51,097 nucleotides of DNA, taken from positions 1 to 51,097 of the forward strand of contig DUVX01000071.1 in the NCBI GenBank assembly GCA_012840855.1, written 5' to 3'. The position numbers were made by a program, and so were the translations under genes. Source of the stretch: Bacillota bacterium (GTDB lineage Bacteria > Bacillota > Dethiobacteria > DTU022). Each line of letters opens with the position of its first letter. Within the stretch, counting starts at the first letter, position 1. The notes beneath the pieces were generated by a model. It was not told the DNA's origin, searched no databases, and saw only the letters and a list, made by a program, of their open reading frames with translations. Below, one piece after another: positions 39,863 to 49,625 of this stretch.

Positions 39863-42800
39863 TTGCTTTTGCATGAATTACTCAAAGAGTGGCCTCGCGA
39901 CCCCTCTTTTAACCGCCTTATCGGCGGTTCTTCAGGGAAAGCCGGGGCGGGAGTGGCGGTCACCGGCATCGACGGCAGCGCCCGGGCTTTCCTGCTGGCG
40001 GGCCTGGCGGAGGCGGGGTCCCGCCCCATGCTGGTGATAGCCCCCGACGCAGGCCGGGCTGAAAAGATCTACGAAGGTCTTCTCGCTTTTTTGCCCGCCG
40101 GGCGGGTGGAGCTGCTGCCGGCGCGGGAACTTTTTATCACCGCCGATCTTCTTACCCGCAGCGGGGAGCAGCGGCGGCGGCGCCTTTCTTTTCTGGAGCG
40201 GCTTCACCGCGGCGACAGCGCTGTCTATGTGGCTCCTTTTGCCTCCCTCATCTCCCGGGTACCGCCTCCCGATGAATGGAGCCGTCAGAGGATCTCTTTA
40301 CAGGCAGGCGAGCGGGTGGACCGCGAACGGCTCCTGGAGAGACTGATCGAAATCGGCTATGAGAGGGTCCCCCTCATTGAGGGGCGGGGCCAGTGCAGCG
40401 GCCGCGGTGAAATTATCGATATTTTCCCGCCCGCTGGGGAGCGCCCTTACCGGGTGGAGCTTTTCGATGATATCGTCGACTCAATCCGCATTTTTGATCT
40501 GGAGACGCAGCGCTCCACCGGGCGCATCGAAGCGGCAACGATCCCGCCGGCCTGTGAACTGTTCATCCCCGGGGCGGGGCTCCTTGAGGAGGGAATGCGG
40601 CGGATCGAGCGCGAGCTGGAGCCGGCGCTCTCCCGGCTGCTGCGCCGGGGAGCAGAGCAGGAGGCGGCGAAGTTAAAAGAATCCCTGGAGCACCATCTCG
40701 AGCGCCTCTCCACGCCCGGCGGTCTCGATCTTCTCGCCAATTATTTCTCTTACTTCTTCGGCGCCGGCTCCTCCCTCTTCGATTATCTGCCCGCCGGTTC
40801 CCTGGTTCTCATCGATGAGCCGTCGGAGATCTCTAAAGAAGCGGCGGCGTTGCACCGGGAGCTGCTGGCCCATTACAGCGAGATCTTTGACCGGGGGGAG
40901 ATGCTTCCCGCCCCCCTCTACCCCTTTTGGCAGATCGGGGAGCTCTTCGACTCCCTTTCCCGCTTTATCGCCTTGACCCTGTTCCCTTCCTCCGCCGCTC
41001 CGCTGAAGATAGCACGCGAGGAGGCCTTGGAAGGCAAGAGCATGGCCGCCTATCACGGCCAGTGGGATCTTTTAAGATCCGATCTGGAGGGATGGCGGAA
41101 GGCGGGCTACCGTGTTGCCTTCGCCGCCGCTACGGCGGAGCGGGCGCGCGGGCTGGAGCAGCTTTTGATAGAGCAGGGCCTGAAGGTGGCCCCCGCTTCC
41201 GGACGGCCTTGGGCTCCGGGGGAGGTGCGCATGCTCACGGCAAAGCTCGAGGAGGGCTTCCTCATCCCCTCCCTGGGGCTGGCCGTGATCACCGAATACA
41301 ACCTCTTTCCCCGCCGCCGCAAGAAAAGGCGGCTGGACCGGCCTGGCGGTCCGGGGCTGCGGGATTACCGCGAACTGGCCTTAGGCGACTATATCGTCCA
41401 TGAGCAGCACGGTATCGGCAAATATCTCGGTCTTAGCACGCTCGAGATCGGCGGCGCCTGGCGCGATTACCTGCTGATCAAATACCGGGGCAGCGATAAG
41501 CTCTACCTCCCCGTGGAGCAGGTTAAGATGATCCAGAAATATATCGGGGCGGAGGGCCGGCCGCCGCGGCTGCATCGGCTCGGCAGCGGCGAATGGCAGC
41601 GGGTCAAAAGCCGGGTGCGCGCTTCCGTGGAGGAGATGGCCCGGGAGCTTCTCTCCCTCTATGCCGCCCGCGAGCTCACAGAGGGTTACAGCTTCGGCGG
41701 CGATCACCCCTGGCAGCGTGAATTCGAATCGCTCTTTCCCTATGAGGAGACCGATGATCAGTTGCAGGCCATCGCCGAGGTGAAGGCCGATCTGGAAAAG
41801 GGGCACCCCATGGATCGCCTTATCTGCGGCGATGTGGGCTACGGGAAGACCGAGGTGGCCCTGCGGGCGGCCTTCAAGGTGGTCATGGAGGGCAAACAGG
41901 TGGCCCTGCTTGTACCCACCACGCTCCTGGCCCAGCAGCATTACCGGACCTTCTCGGAGCGCTTTGCCGATTTCCCCTTCCGGGTAGCCCTGCTGAGTCG
42001 GTTTGTCACTCCTGCCGAACAGAAGGGGATTCTCGAAGATCTTGCAGCCGGTAAAGTGGACATCATTATCGGCACGCACCGGCTTCTCTCCGGCGATATC
42101 CGCTTTCGTGATCTCGGCCTCCTGATCATCGATGAGGAGCAGCGTTTCGGGGTGCGGCACAAGGAAAAACTGAAGCAGATGCGCCTCTCTGTCGATGTTC
42201 TGGCGATGACCGCTACGCCCATACCGCGGACGATGCATCTTTCACTGGCCGGAGTGAGGGATCTCAGCGTCATCGAAACGCCCCCGGAGAACCGCTACCC
42301 CGTCCAAACTTTTGTGGCTGGCTACTCCGATCGCCTCGTCAGAGAGGCGATCCAGCGGGAACTGCAAAGGGGCGGACAGGTCTACTTTGTCTTCAACCGT
42401 GTTGCCGGGATCAACGCTATGGCCGAAAAGATAAGGGAGCTCTTCCCCGCGGTGAGGGTGGCGGTGGGGCACGGCCGCATGCCTGAGAGCACCCTGGAGA
42501 GGATCATGGAGGATTTTATCAAGGGTGAATACCAGATCCTGGTGAGCACGACCATAATTGAGGCCGGGCTCGATATCCCCAATGTGAATACCCTGCTGGT
42601 TTACGATGCCGATCAGTTCGGCCTGGCCCAGCTCTATCAGCTGCGTGGCCGGGTGGGCCGCTCCCACCGGCTGGCCTACGCCTATCTGACCTACCGCCGC
42701 GAGAAGATCATCACCGAGAAGGCGAAAAAAAGGCTGCAGGCGATCAAGGAATTTACCGAACTTGGCTCAGGGTTCAAGGTGGCCCTGCGCGACCTGGAGA

Positions 42801-43396
42801 TCCGCGGCTCCGGCAATATCCTCGGCGCTGAGCAGCACGGCTTCATGGCGGAGATCGGCTTCGATCTTTACACCCGCCTTCTTGAGGAGGCGGTGGGCAG
42901 GATCAAAAATCTGCCGCCTGAAAAAGAGCCGCCGGCGCCGCCGCACTTAGAGCTGCAAATGAGCGCCTACCTGCCTTCTTCTTATATCGTCAACGAGGAG
43001 CAGAAGATCGACTTTTACCAGCGTATCTATGCCCTCTCCACCGAGAGCGGCCTGCGCGAGGTCGAAGAAGAGCTACGCGATCGTTACGGCAGCCCCCCGC
43101 CGCCGGTAAAAAATCTTCTCCGGGCGGCCTCATTAAGGATCATCGCATCCCACCTGGGTATCAGCTCGCTGCAGCAGGAAGACGGGGCCGTGGAGATCAG
43201 ATTCCATCCCGGCGAGAAGCCCGATCGCGCCGGGGTCTACCCGGCTGCCGGACGGGTCCGTTCGCAGGTCGAATGGAGGGGAGCCCGGGCCTTCCGCCTG
43301 AAATTTAAGGCGCCGCCCGAAGGGGGGGTGCTCCCAGAGCTGCACCGTTTCTTGAAAGAGCTGCAGGGTGATCGCCGCGAGCGCGAACGGGCCTGA
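39863..43396 (+). CDS. mfd: Transcription-repair coupling factor
   Basis: CarD/RID domain (LALGDYIVHEQHGIGKYLGL), GDVGYGKTEVALRAAFK, DEEQRFGVRHKEKLK, QLRGRVGRSHRLAYAYL. Confidence 0.98.
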   Translation: MLLHELLKEWPRDPSFNRLIGGSSGKAGAGVAVTGIDGSARAFLLAGLAEAGSRPMLVIAPDAGRAEKIYEGLLAFLPAGRVELLPARELFITADLLTRSGEQRRRRLSFLERLHRGDSAVYVAPFASLISRVPPPDEWSRQRISLQAGERVDRERLLERLIEIGYERVPLIEGRGQCSGRGEIIDIFPPAGERPYRVELFDDIVDSIRIFDLETQRSTGRIEAATIPPACELFIPGAGLLEEGMRRIERELEPALSRLLRRGAEQEAAKLKESLEHHLERLSTPGGLDLLANYFSYFFGAGSSLFDYLPAGSLVLIDEPSEISKEAAALHRELLAHYSEIFDRGEMLPAPLYPFWQIGELFDSLSRFIALTLFPSSAAPLKIAREEALEGKSMAAYHGQWDLLRSDLEGWRKAGYRVAFAAATAERARGLEQLLIEQGLKVAPASGRPWAPGEVRMLTAKLEEGFLIPSLGLAVITEYNLFPRRRKKRRLDRPGGPGLRDYRELALGDYIVHEQHGIGKYLGLSTLEIGGAWRDYLLIKYRGSDKLYLPVEQVKMIQKYIGAEGRPPRLHRLGSGEWQRVKSRVRASVEEMARELLSLYAARELTEGYSFGGDHPWQREFESLFPYEETDDQLQAIAEVKADLEKGHPMDRLICGDVGYGKTEVALRAAFKVVMEGKQVALLVPTTLLAQQHYRTFSERFADFPFRVALLSRFVTPAEQKGILEDLAAGKVDIIIGTHRLLSGDIRFRDLGLLIIDEEQRFGVRHKEKLKQMRLSVDVLAMTATPIPRTMHLSLAGVRDLSVIETPPENRYPVQTFVAGYSDRLVREAIQRELQRGGQVYFVFNRVAGINAMAEKIRELFPAVRVAVGHGRMPESTLERIMEDFIKGEYQILVSTTIIEAGLDIPNVNTLLVYDADQFGLAQLYQLRGRVGRSHRLAYAYLTYRREKIITEKAKKRLQAIKEFTELGSGFKVALRDLEIRGSGNILGAEQHGFMAEIGFDLYTRLLEEAVGRIKNLPPEKEPPAPPHLELQMSAYLPSSYIVNEEQKIDFYQRIYALSTESGLREVEEELRDRYGSPPPPVKNLLRAASLRIIASHLGISSLQQEDGAVEIRFHPGEKPDRAGVYPAAGRVRSQVEWRGARAFRLKFKAPPEGGVLPELHRFLKELQGDRRERERA

Positions 43397-43436
43397 TCGT
43401 CTCTTTGGCATGCGCCCCCAATAAAATTTATCTAGT

Positions 43437-43466
43437 GCATAAAAGCCCTTCCGGGGATGAATACTA
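43437..43466 (+). promoter_or_regulatory. Candidate sigma-G-type promoter of spoVT
   Basis: GCATAAA, ~15-bp spacer, GAATACTA. Confidence 0.4.
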
Positions 43467-43517
43467 ATTTCAGAACAGAGAGTTATTGCCTGTAACTACA
43501 CAAAGGAGGAAACGTCG

Positions 43518-44072
43518 TTGAAAGCAACCGGTATAGTCAGGCGCATCGACGATCTTGGCCGTGTCGTCATCCCCAAAGAGATTCGCCGCACTTTGAAAAT
43601 TAGAGAAGGGGATCCCCTGGAGATCTACGTAGATCGAGGCGGGGAAGTTATACTTAAGAAGTATTCGCCCATCGGCGAGCTGGGGGATTTTGCCCAGGAA
43701 TACGCCGATTCCCTTTATGAAGCGATGGGCCTCATCTCCTGCATCGCCGATCGGGACACCATCATTGCGGTGGCGGGGGCGCCGAAAAAAGAATTTGTGA
43801 ACCGCCCCCTGAGCAGCGCCGTGGAGAAGGTGATGGAAGAGCGCAAAAGTGTGCTGATCAACGATACCTCCGGGCACCAGTATTACGAGGAAGCCGACGA
43901 TATGATTGGGCCGCGTTTTGCCAACGAGACCATCGCCCCGATCATCTCGGAGGGCGACCCCATCGGGGCCGTGCTCATGGGCAGCCGCGATCCCTCGGTC
44001 AAGCTCACCGATCTGGAGCTGAAGCTTGTCGAGACCGCGGCTTCGTTTCTGGCCAAGCAGATGGAGCAGTAG
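43518..44072 (+). CDS. spoVT: Stage V sporulation protein T
   Basis: MKATGIVRRIDDLGRVVIPKEIRRTLKIREGDPLEIYVDRGGEVILKKYSPIGEL plus GAF domain. Confidence 0.97.
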   Translation: MKATGIVRRIDDLGRVVIPKEIRRTLKIREGDPLEIYVDRGGEVILKKYSPIGELGDFAQEYADSLYEAMGLISCIADRDTIIAVAGAPKKEFVNRPLSSAVEKVMEERKSVLINDTSGHQYYEEADDMIGPRFANETIAPIISEGDPIGAVLMGSRDPSVKLTDLELKLVETAASFLAKQMEQ

Positions 44073-44168
44073 AGAGACAGACAAGTAGCTTCAGACTGGG
44101 GAAGTTGGTATAATACAGACATTATACTGTTCAGGGGATCGGAGCCGGAGAGGAAGGTAGGAAGAGCT

Positions 44169-45797
44169 TTGTCCAGCCAAAGCAGATTTATCCGGGGTGC
44201 GGCTATTCTGGCTGTGGCCGGGGTAGGGGTCCGCTTCATCGGTGCGGTGATGAAGATATTGCTCGTGGGGATCATCGGGGATGAGGGGATCGGCCTCTAC
44301 CAGATGTCCTACCCGATCTACTCCACCCTGCTCGCCATATCCACGGCGGGGATACCCGTCGCCGTGTCAAAACTGGTTGCAGAGAATGTTACGGCTAGCG
44401 ATTACCGCGGCGCGATGCGGGTATTTCGCATCGCCCTAATGATCCTGACGCTGACCGGTTTAGTTATCGCCCTGTTCCTTTTCTTCTCCGCAGGCTCCAT
44501 CGTGCGGGTTTTGGACAGCGATCCGCGGGCCACCTTGGCGATCATGGCCATCGCTCCGGCGATCTTCTTTGTGACGGTGATGTCGGCGTTGCGCGGCTTT
44601 TTCCAGGGGCAGCAGTATATGTTTCCCACCGCCGCCTCCCAGGTAGTCGAGCAGGTGGGGCGCCTGGTCGTCTCCTTGGCGTTGGCGGTGCTGTTGCTGC
44701 CCCGCGGCCTGGAATATGCCGCCGCCGGTGCTGCTTTCGGCACGGTGGCGGGGGGGGCTTTGGGGCTGCTCCTGCTCCTTCCCCTCTATTACCTGCGGCG
44801 GCCGGATTTCATGAGAAAGGTCCGCGCCCAGCGAAAGGGCGCGCCCCAGGCGGCCGGCCGGATTATCCGCCATATCTTCGCATTGGCTATCCCGATTACC
44901 TTCGGTTCCCTGATCATGCCGCTTTTAAGCTTGATCGACCTGGCCATAGTTCCCGGCCGTCTCAGGGCCATCGGTTTCATGAAAGAGCAGGCCACCGCTC
45001 TCTTCGGCCAGCTTACCGGTCTGGCCGGATCGGTGGTCTACTTTCCCAATGTCGTCACCTTGGCCCTAAGCATGAGCCTGGTGCCGGCAATCTCAGAAGC
45101 TTTGGTATTGCGGGACAGGGCGCTGATCAGAAGCCGCGCCGCAATCTCCATAAAATTAACCGCCCTATTTTCCATACCGGCTGCAATCGGGCTTTACCTG
45201 CTGGCCGAGCCGGTGATCGTAGTTCTCTTTGGCCCGGAAAATGCTGGGGCGGGCTATGCCCTGGCGTACATGTCCTGGTCGGTGATCCCCCTGGGGTTCT
45301 ATGTCGCCACCACGGGGATCCTACAGGGGCTGGGGAGGACGGTGACGCCGGTGGTGAATATGGCTCTGGGCGGCGCGGTAAAATCTGTTCTGGCGTGGTT
45401 CCTCACAGCGGTGCCGGCGCTGCATGTGGGCGGCGCGGCGCTGGCCACTGTGATCGGCACCGCCGTGGCGGCTCTGCTGAATCTATATGCAGTGGGCCGC
45501 CACACGGGTTGGCGTTTTCGGGCGGGGGAGCTGCTTCTACTGCCGGGTTTTTGTGTAGCGCTGATGGGGCTGGCTGTCAGGGTGGGTTACCGCTTCCTAT
45601 TTCCCCTATTTGAGTCTATACTCTCTGTCCGGATGGCCTACAGCGCCGCTCTCTTTTTGGTGATCGCTCTGGGTGCGGCGGTTTACGGTCTTGCTCTGCT
45701 GCTCAGTGGCGCCCTCACGCGGGAAGAGCTGGAGCTGATTCCCCGGGTGGGGCCGCAGCTGGTGGACCTGGCAAAACGATGGAGGCTTTTAAAATAG
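44169..45797 (+). CDS. spoVB: SpoVB/MurJ-type polysaccharide flippase
   Basis: GAAILAVAGVGVRFIGAVMKILLVGIIGDEGIGLYQMSYPIYSTLLAISTAGIPVAVSKLVAE; multi-TM. Confidence 0.9.
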   Translation: MSSQSRFIRGAAILAVAGVGVRFIGAVMKILLVGIIGDEGIGLYQMSYPIYSTLLAISTAGIPVAVSKLVAENVTASDYRGAMRVFRIALMILTLTGLVIALFLFFSAGSIVRVLDSDPRATLAIMAIAPAIFFVTVMSALRGFFQGQQYMFPTAASQVVEQVGRLVVSLALAVLLLPRGLEYAAAGAAFGTVAGGALGLLLLLPLYYLRRPDFMRKVRAQRKGAPQAAGRIIRHIFALAIPITFGSLIMPLLSLIDLAIVPGRLRAIGFMKEQATALFGQLTGLAGSVVYFPNVVTLALSMSLVPAISEALVLRDRALIRSRAAISIKLTALFSIPAAIGLYLLAEPVIVVLFGPENAGAGYALAYMSWSVIPLGFYVATTGILQGLGRTVTPVVNMALGGAVKSVLAWFLTAVPALHVGGAALATVIGTAVAALLNLYAVGRHTGWRFRAGELLLLPGFCVALMGLAVRVGYRFLFPLFESILSVRMAYSAALFLVIALGAAVYGLALLLSGALTREELELIPRVGPQLVDLAKRWRLLK

Positions 45798-45810
45798 GAG
45801 GGGGGATTTC

Positions 45811-46986
45811 ATGGGTGAGATTGTCATTATCGGTTTGGGGCCGGGGGATCCCCGGCACCTGACTGTGGCGGCGCGGGCGGCGCTTCTCCGCCGCCAAGGA
45901 GATCTTTACTTTAAAACAGGCGATCATCCCGTGGCTCGCTACTGCCGCGAACGGGGTGCGGCGATATCTTTCCTCGATCGCCTCACCGGTGCGCCTGCCA
46001 CAGCCGGCGAGGCCGCCCGGGCTGCCGGACGGATCCTCCTCACCGCTCTTAAGCGGCAGCGGCGGGTGAGCTATGCCATCCCCGGGAACCCCCTGGAGGG
46101 CAGCGATGAAACGGTGCAATATCTGCGCTTCCGGGCGCCGCGGCAGGGTCACCGGATCCGGATCATCCCCGGGGTGGGCGGCGGGACTCCCCCCCTGCGG
46201 AAGCTGGAGAGGATCATGACGCTGCTGCGCTCCGCCCGCGGTTGCCCCTGGGACCGACGGCAGACCCACCTGAGTTTGCGGGGCTGCCTCATCGAGGAGG
46301 CCTATGAGGTGATCGCCGCCATCGAAAGGGATGATCCCGCTGCTCTGGAGGAAGAGCTGGGCGATCTTCTCCTGCAGGTGGTTTTCCACAGCGAGATCGC
46401 CCGGGAAGCGGGGCGATTCGATCTTGAGCGGGTCATCGAGGGGATCTCCGCCAAGCTGATCCGGCGCCACCCCCATGTCTTTGGCGGTTCCCGGGCCTCT
46501 TCTACCGGACAGGCCGTCGACCGGTGGGAGAGGGTTAAGGAGCGAGAGAAGAGCCCCGGGGCACCTGGAGCACTGCGGATCGACCCCGGCCTGCCGTCGC
46601 TGTTGGGGGCCTATAAGGTGCAGCAGCGTGCAGCGGCCCTCGGTTTCGACTGGCCCTCCCTGGAGGGAGCGGTGGCGAAAGTGCGGGAGGAGGCCGCGGA
46701 GCTGAAAGATGCATATCGCAGCGGGGTGGCGGGCAAAATAGAAGAAGAATTTGGCGATTATCTATTTGCCGCCGTCAACGTGGCCCGTTTTTTAAAGATA
46801 AATCCGGAGCTGGCTCTGGGGAAAGCCTTGCGAAAGTTCATGGATCGCTTTGCCTATATTGCGGAGAAAGTGGCCGTGAGCCGGCGGCCGTTCAGCAGCT
46901 ATTCGTTGGAGGAGCTGGACCGCTGGTGGGAAGAGGCCAAGGTAGAGGAAAAAATAACTAATAAAGCAGGAAATCATCGCAAATAA
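45811..46986 (+). CDS. mazG: YabN/MazG-like fusion with shortened N-terminal tetrapyrrole-methylase domain
   Basis: GEIVIIGLGPGDPRHLTVAA, YAIPGNPLEGSDETV, then directly LRSARGCPWDRRQTHLSLRGCLIEEAYEVIAAI. Confidence 0.9.
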   Translation: MGEIVIIGLGPGDPRHLTVAARAALLRRQGDLYFKTGDHPVARYCRERGAAISFLDRLTGAPATAGEAARAAGRILLTALKRQRRVSYAIPGNPLEGSDETVQYLRFRAPRQGHRIRIIPGVGGGTPPLRKLERIMTLLRSARGCPWDRRQTHLSLRGCLIEEAYEVIAAIERDDPAALEEELGDLLLQVVFHSEIAREAGRFDLERVIEGISAKLIRRHPHVFGGSRASSTGQAVDRWERVKEREKSPGAPGALRIDPGLPSLLGAYKVQQRAAALGFDWPSLEGAVAKVREEAAELKDAYRSGVAGKIEEEFGDYLFAAVNVARFLKINPELALGKALRKFMDRFAYIAEKVAVSRRPFSSYSLEELDRWWEEAKVEEKITNKAGNHRK

Positions 46987-47042
46987 AGCGAACTAGCATA
47001 GAGCAGGGTTTAATCTATTTATACCTTCTAAGGGGGAACATA

Positions 47043-47318
47043 ATGTTGAACAAATCGGATTTGATCAGGTTGGTTTCTGAGAAAGTCGAGATGCCCAAAA
47101 AAGATGTCGAGGAAGTTGTGAACACGTTAATAAACAGTATCGTCGACACGGTCGCCGCCGGTGAAAAAGTGCAGCTTGTCGGGTTTGGTACTTTTGAAAG
47201 GCGCTTCCGCGCGGAGCGCAAGGGCCGCAACCCGCAGAGCGGGGAAGAGATCACTATTCCGGCGTTGAACGTTCCCGTCTTCAAGGCTGGAAGGGTATTT
47301 AAGGATAGCGTCAAGTAA
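47043..47318 (+). CDS. hup: HU-family DNA-binding protein
   Basis: MLNKSDLIRLVSEKVEMPKKDVEEVVNTL...GFGTFERRFRAERKGRNPQSGEEITIPA. Confidence 0.98.
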   Translation: MLNKSDLIRLVSEKVEMPKKDVEEVVNTLINSIVDTVAAGEKVQLVGFGTFERRFRAERKGRNPQSGEEITIPALNVPVFKAGRVFKDSVK

Positions 47319-47352
47319 AACCAGAAGCTACTGTTACCGGCAGCTCATCTTT

Positions 47353-47382
47353 GCAGGCCGTTCTTTTGAGGAACGGCCTTGC
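47353..47382 (+). terminator. Terminator after hup
   Basis: GCAGGCCGTTC-TTTTGAG-GAACGGCCTTGC. Confidence 0.6.
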
Positions 47383-47457
47383 TATATTTAGGGGTAGATT
47401 CGCCACAGGGGGGAAAACTAGAGTGGCCAGTTAAAAGTTAAAAAGTTGGTGAGTGAA

Positions 47458-48420
47458 ATGATCCGTTCACAGCGAGTATTTGTGATTCTTTTGTCTATCG
47501 CCCTCCTTATCACCGCTGGCTGCCGCCGTCGGCCTCCGGAAACTAAGAGCGCTCCGGCGCTTCCCGAAGCGCTCAAGGAGTACCAGGGCGGCGAGCCCCG
47601 GCTGAAGGTCTACCAACACGAAACCGGGGATGTTGGCGAGATGGGCTTTGAAGAGTATATCGCTGGGGTGGTAGCGGCAGAGATGGATCCGGAATGGCCT
47701 GAGGACGCCCTGGCGGCCCAGGCGATCATCGCCCGCAGCTTTACCCTGCAAAAGATCGACGAAAACGGCGGGATACCCGGGCGCAATGCTCATGCCTCCA
47801 CCGATTTCAAGGAGTTCCAGGCCTATAATGCCGGGCGGATCAACGACCGCGTCCGCAAAGCGGTGGAGAAGACCCGGGGAAAGGTGGCGCTCTACGAGGA
47901 TGATTACATCAGGGCTTGGTTTCATGCCTACGCCGGTCCCCGCACCGCTCTGCCCGATGAGGGGCTGGAGTACAGAGGCGGGAATCCTCCCTATATCCAG
48001 ATCGTGGAGAGCCCGGCGGGCAAGATCATCCCGGAGGAAGAGGAGCACTGGAAGGCTTCTTTCCCTTTGAGCCAGGTGCAGGCGGCGGTGGTGGAAGCTG
48101 GCGGCAGCGATCCCGGGCCCGTGGAGAGCGCGGCGATCAGCGAGAAAGGGCCCTCCGGGCGGGCCACTGCGATCAGAATAAACGATGTGGAGGTGCCCGC
48201 TCCCTCGCTGCGGCTGGCCCTGGGGAGCACGGAGATGCGCTCCACTTTCCTCGACGAGATCGCCGTCGGCGAGGGCGGGCTCTTCCTGTCGGGCACCGGT
48301 TACGGCCACGGCGTGGGTATGTGCCAGTGGGGCGCCCGGGCACTGGCCGAAGAGGGGCGGAGCCCCGAAGAGATTGTGGACTATTTCTATCGCGATATCA
48401 CCCTGGCAAAGGCCTGGTGA
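47458..48420 (+). CDS. SpoIID/LytB-domain lipoprotein
   Basis: Signal with lipobox-like LLITAGC; GFEEYIAGVVAAEMDPEWPEDALAAQAIIARSF; GYGHGVGMCQWGARALAEEGRSPEEIVDYFY. Confidence 0.9.
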   Translation: MIRSQRVFVILLSIALLITAGCRRRPPETKSAPALPEALKEYQGGEPRLKVYQHETGDVGEMGFEEYIAGVVAAEMDPEWPEDALAAQAIIARSFTLQKIDENGGIPGRNAHASTDFKEFQAYNAGRINDRVRKAVEKTRGKVALYEDDYIRAWFHAYAGPRTALPDEGLEYRGGNPPYIQIVESPAGKIIPEEEEHWKASFPLSQVQAAVVEAGGSDPGPVESAAISEKGPSGRATAIRINDVEVPAPSLRLALGSTEMRSTFLDEIAVGEGGLFLSGTGYGHGVGMCQWGARALAEEGRSPEEIVDYFYRDITLAKAW

Positions 48421-48439
48421 GGGGGCGGCAGGCGCTTTC

Positions 48440-49111
48440 TCAACCGAGGATGAGCGCCGCCGGTTCTTCTGGCGAGAGGATCCGCTCTTTTTGGAGCACC
48501 CGCATCGTGTCGCCGGAGATCTCATCGATGAGCAGGATTTCGTCCCCGGCTTTGCCGAATTCGTACTTTATATCGACGAGCTCAAGCCCTTTACGGGCCA
48601 ATCGCTCCCTGATCAGAGCGGTGACCCGGCGCGCTGTCCGCTCCATATAGTCGATCTCTGCCGGCAGGGCGATATTGAGCGCCGCCAGCGTCTCTTTGCA
48701 GATGGGTGGATCGCCTCGCCGGTCATCTTTTAGCGTAAATTCCACCAGCGACGGCAGCGGCTCACCTCCGGCGATATAGCCGCCGTAGCGCCGCAAAAAA
48801 CTGCCCCAGGCTTTTTCGCGGCAGATCACTTCGAGATTGAAAGATCGCGCCTTTTTTACGATAAGGCTCTCTTCATCAGGCCCGCGCTCAATGTAATGCG
48901 TGGCCACACCGGCGCGTTCGATAAGTTCAAAGAAATAGACTGAGAGAGCCAGCGAGGCGCTGCCCTTGCCGGCCAGGCTCCCGACGACCTCGTTGCCGCC
49001 GGGGTCAGGGCTTTCCCCGGTACCGGTGAGATCGTCTTTGAAGCGGAGCATCAGCCTGTCATCGCTCCACAAAAAGAGGTCCTTTGTTTTACCACGGTAG
49101 ATTCTTTTCAA
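48440..49111 (-). CDS. purC: SAICAR synthetase
   Basis: YRGKTKDLFLWSDDRLMLRFKDDLTGTGESPDPGGNEVVGSLAGKG...DIKYEFGKAGDEILLIDEISGDTMR. Confidence 0.92.
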   Translation of the reverse strand: MKRIYRGKTKDLFLWSDDRLMLRFKDDLTGTGESPDPGGNEVVGSLAGKGSASLALSVYFFELIERAGVATHYIERGPDEESLIVKKARSFNLEVICREKAWGSFLRRYGGYIAGGEPLPSLVEFTLKDDRRGDPPICKETLAALNIALPAEIDYMERTARRVTALIRERLARKGLELVDIKYEFGKAGDEILLIDEISGDTMRVLQKERILSPEEPAALILG

Positions 49112-49250
49112 TTGGCTGCTCCTTTTCCATCAAATGATCGATTTGCCCTTCCTTTCTTCTTCACCGGGCCCCTCGATCCTGCCACAAGGTTACCCCTTTA
49201 GCAAAGCCAATAACCTGATTAATCATCTGGATCTGAGAAACAGCAAACAG

Positions 49251-49280
49251 ACATAAAAAGCTGGTACAAACTCATACAAT
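49251..49280 (+). promoter_or_regulatory. Candidate sigma-E promoter of yabPQ
   Basis: ACATAAA, 15-bp spacer, CATACAAT. Confidence 0.5.
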
Positions 49281-49334
49281 AGATTGAGCGCGGAGTAAGG
49301 GTGTGTTGAAGTTGAAAGGGGGAGAACAAAGGCC

Positions 49335-49625
49335 ATGGAAGAGAAATATAGCTATCGCAGCGGGCAGCACCGCCTCGTCATCGAAAACAGGGAGCATCTC
49401 GAAATTACCGGCGTGCTCCATGTGGACAGCTTTGATGATGAGGAGATCATCATGGAGACGGAGCTGGGGCTGTTGGCGGTGCGGGGTGAAAAGATGCATA
49501 TCAAGCATCTTAATCTCGATGAGGGGGAGATCTCCATCGACGGCTTCCTTCTGGAGCTGGCGTATGCAGAAAACAAGCAGGCCCGGGAGCGCGGGAAAAG
49601 CTTTTTGGAAAGGCTCTTCAGGTAG
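49335..49625 (+). CDS. yabP: Sporulation protein YabP
   Basis: HRLVIENREHLEITGVLHVDSFDDEEIIMETELGLLAVRGEKMHIKHLNLDEGEISIDG. Confidence 0.93.
   Translation: MEEKYSYRSGQHRLVIENREHLEITGVLHVDSFDDEEIIMETELGLLAVRGEKMHIKHLNLDEGEISIDGFLLELAYAENKQARERGKSFLERLFR

Noticed and set aside
41381-42238. 285-aa minus ORF
   Set aside because: Antisense to mfd helicase motifs; shadow ORF.
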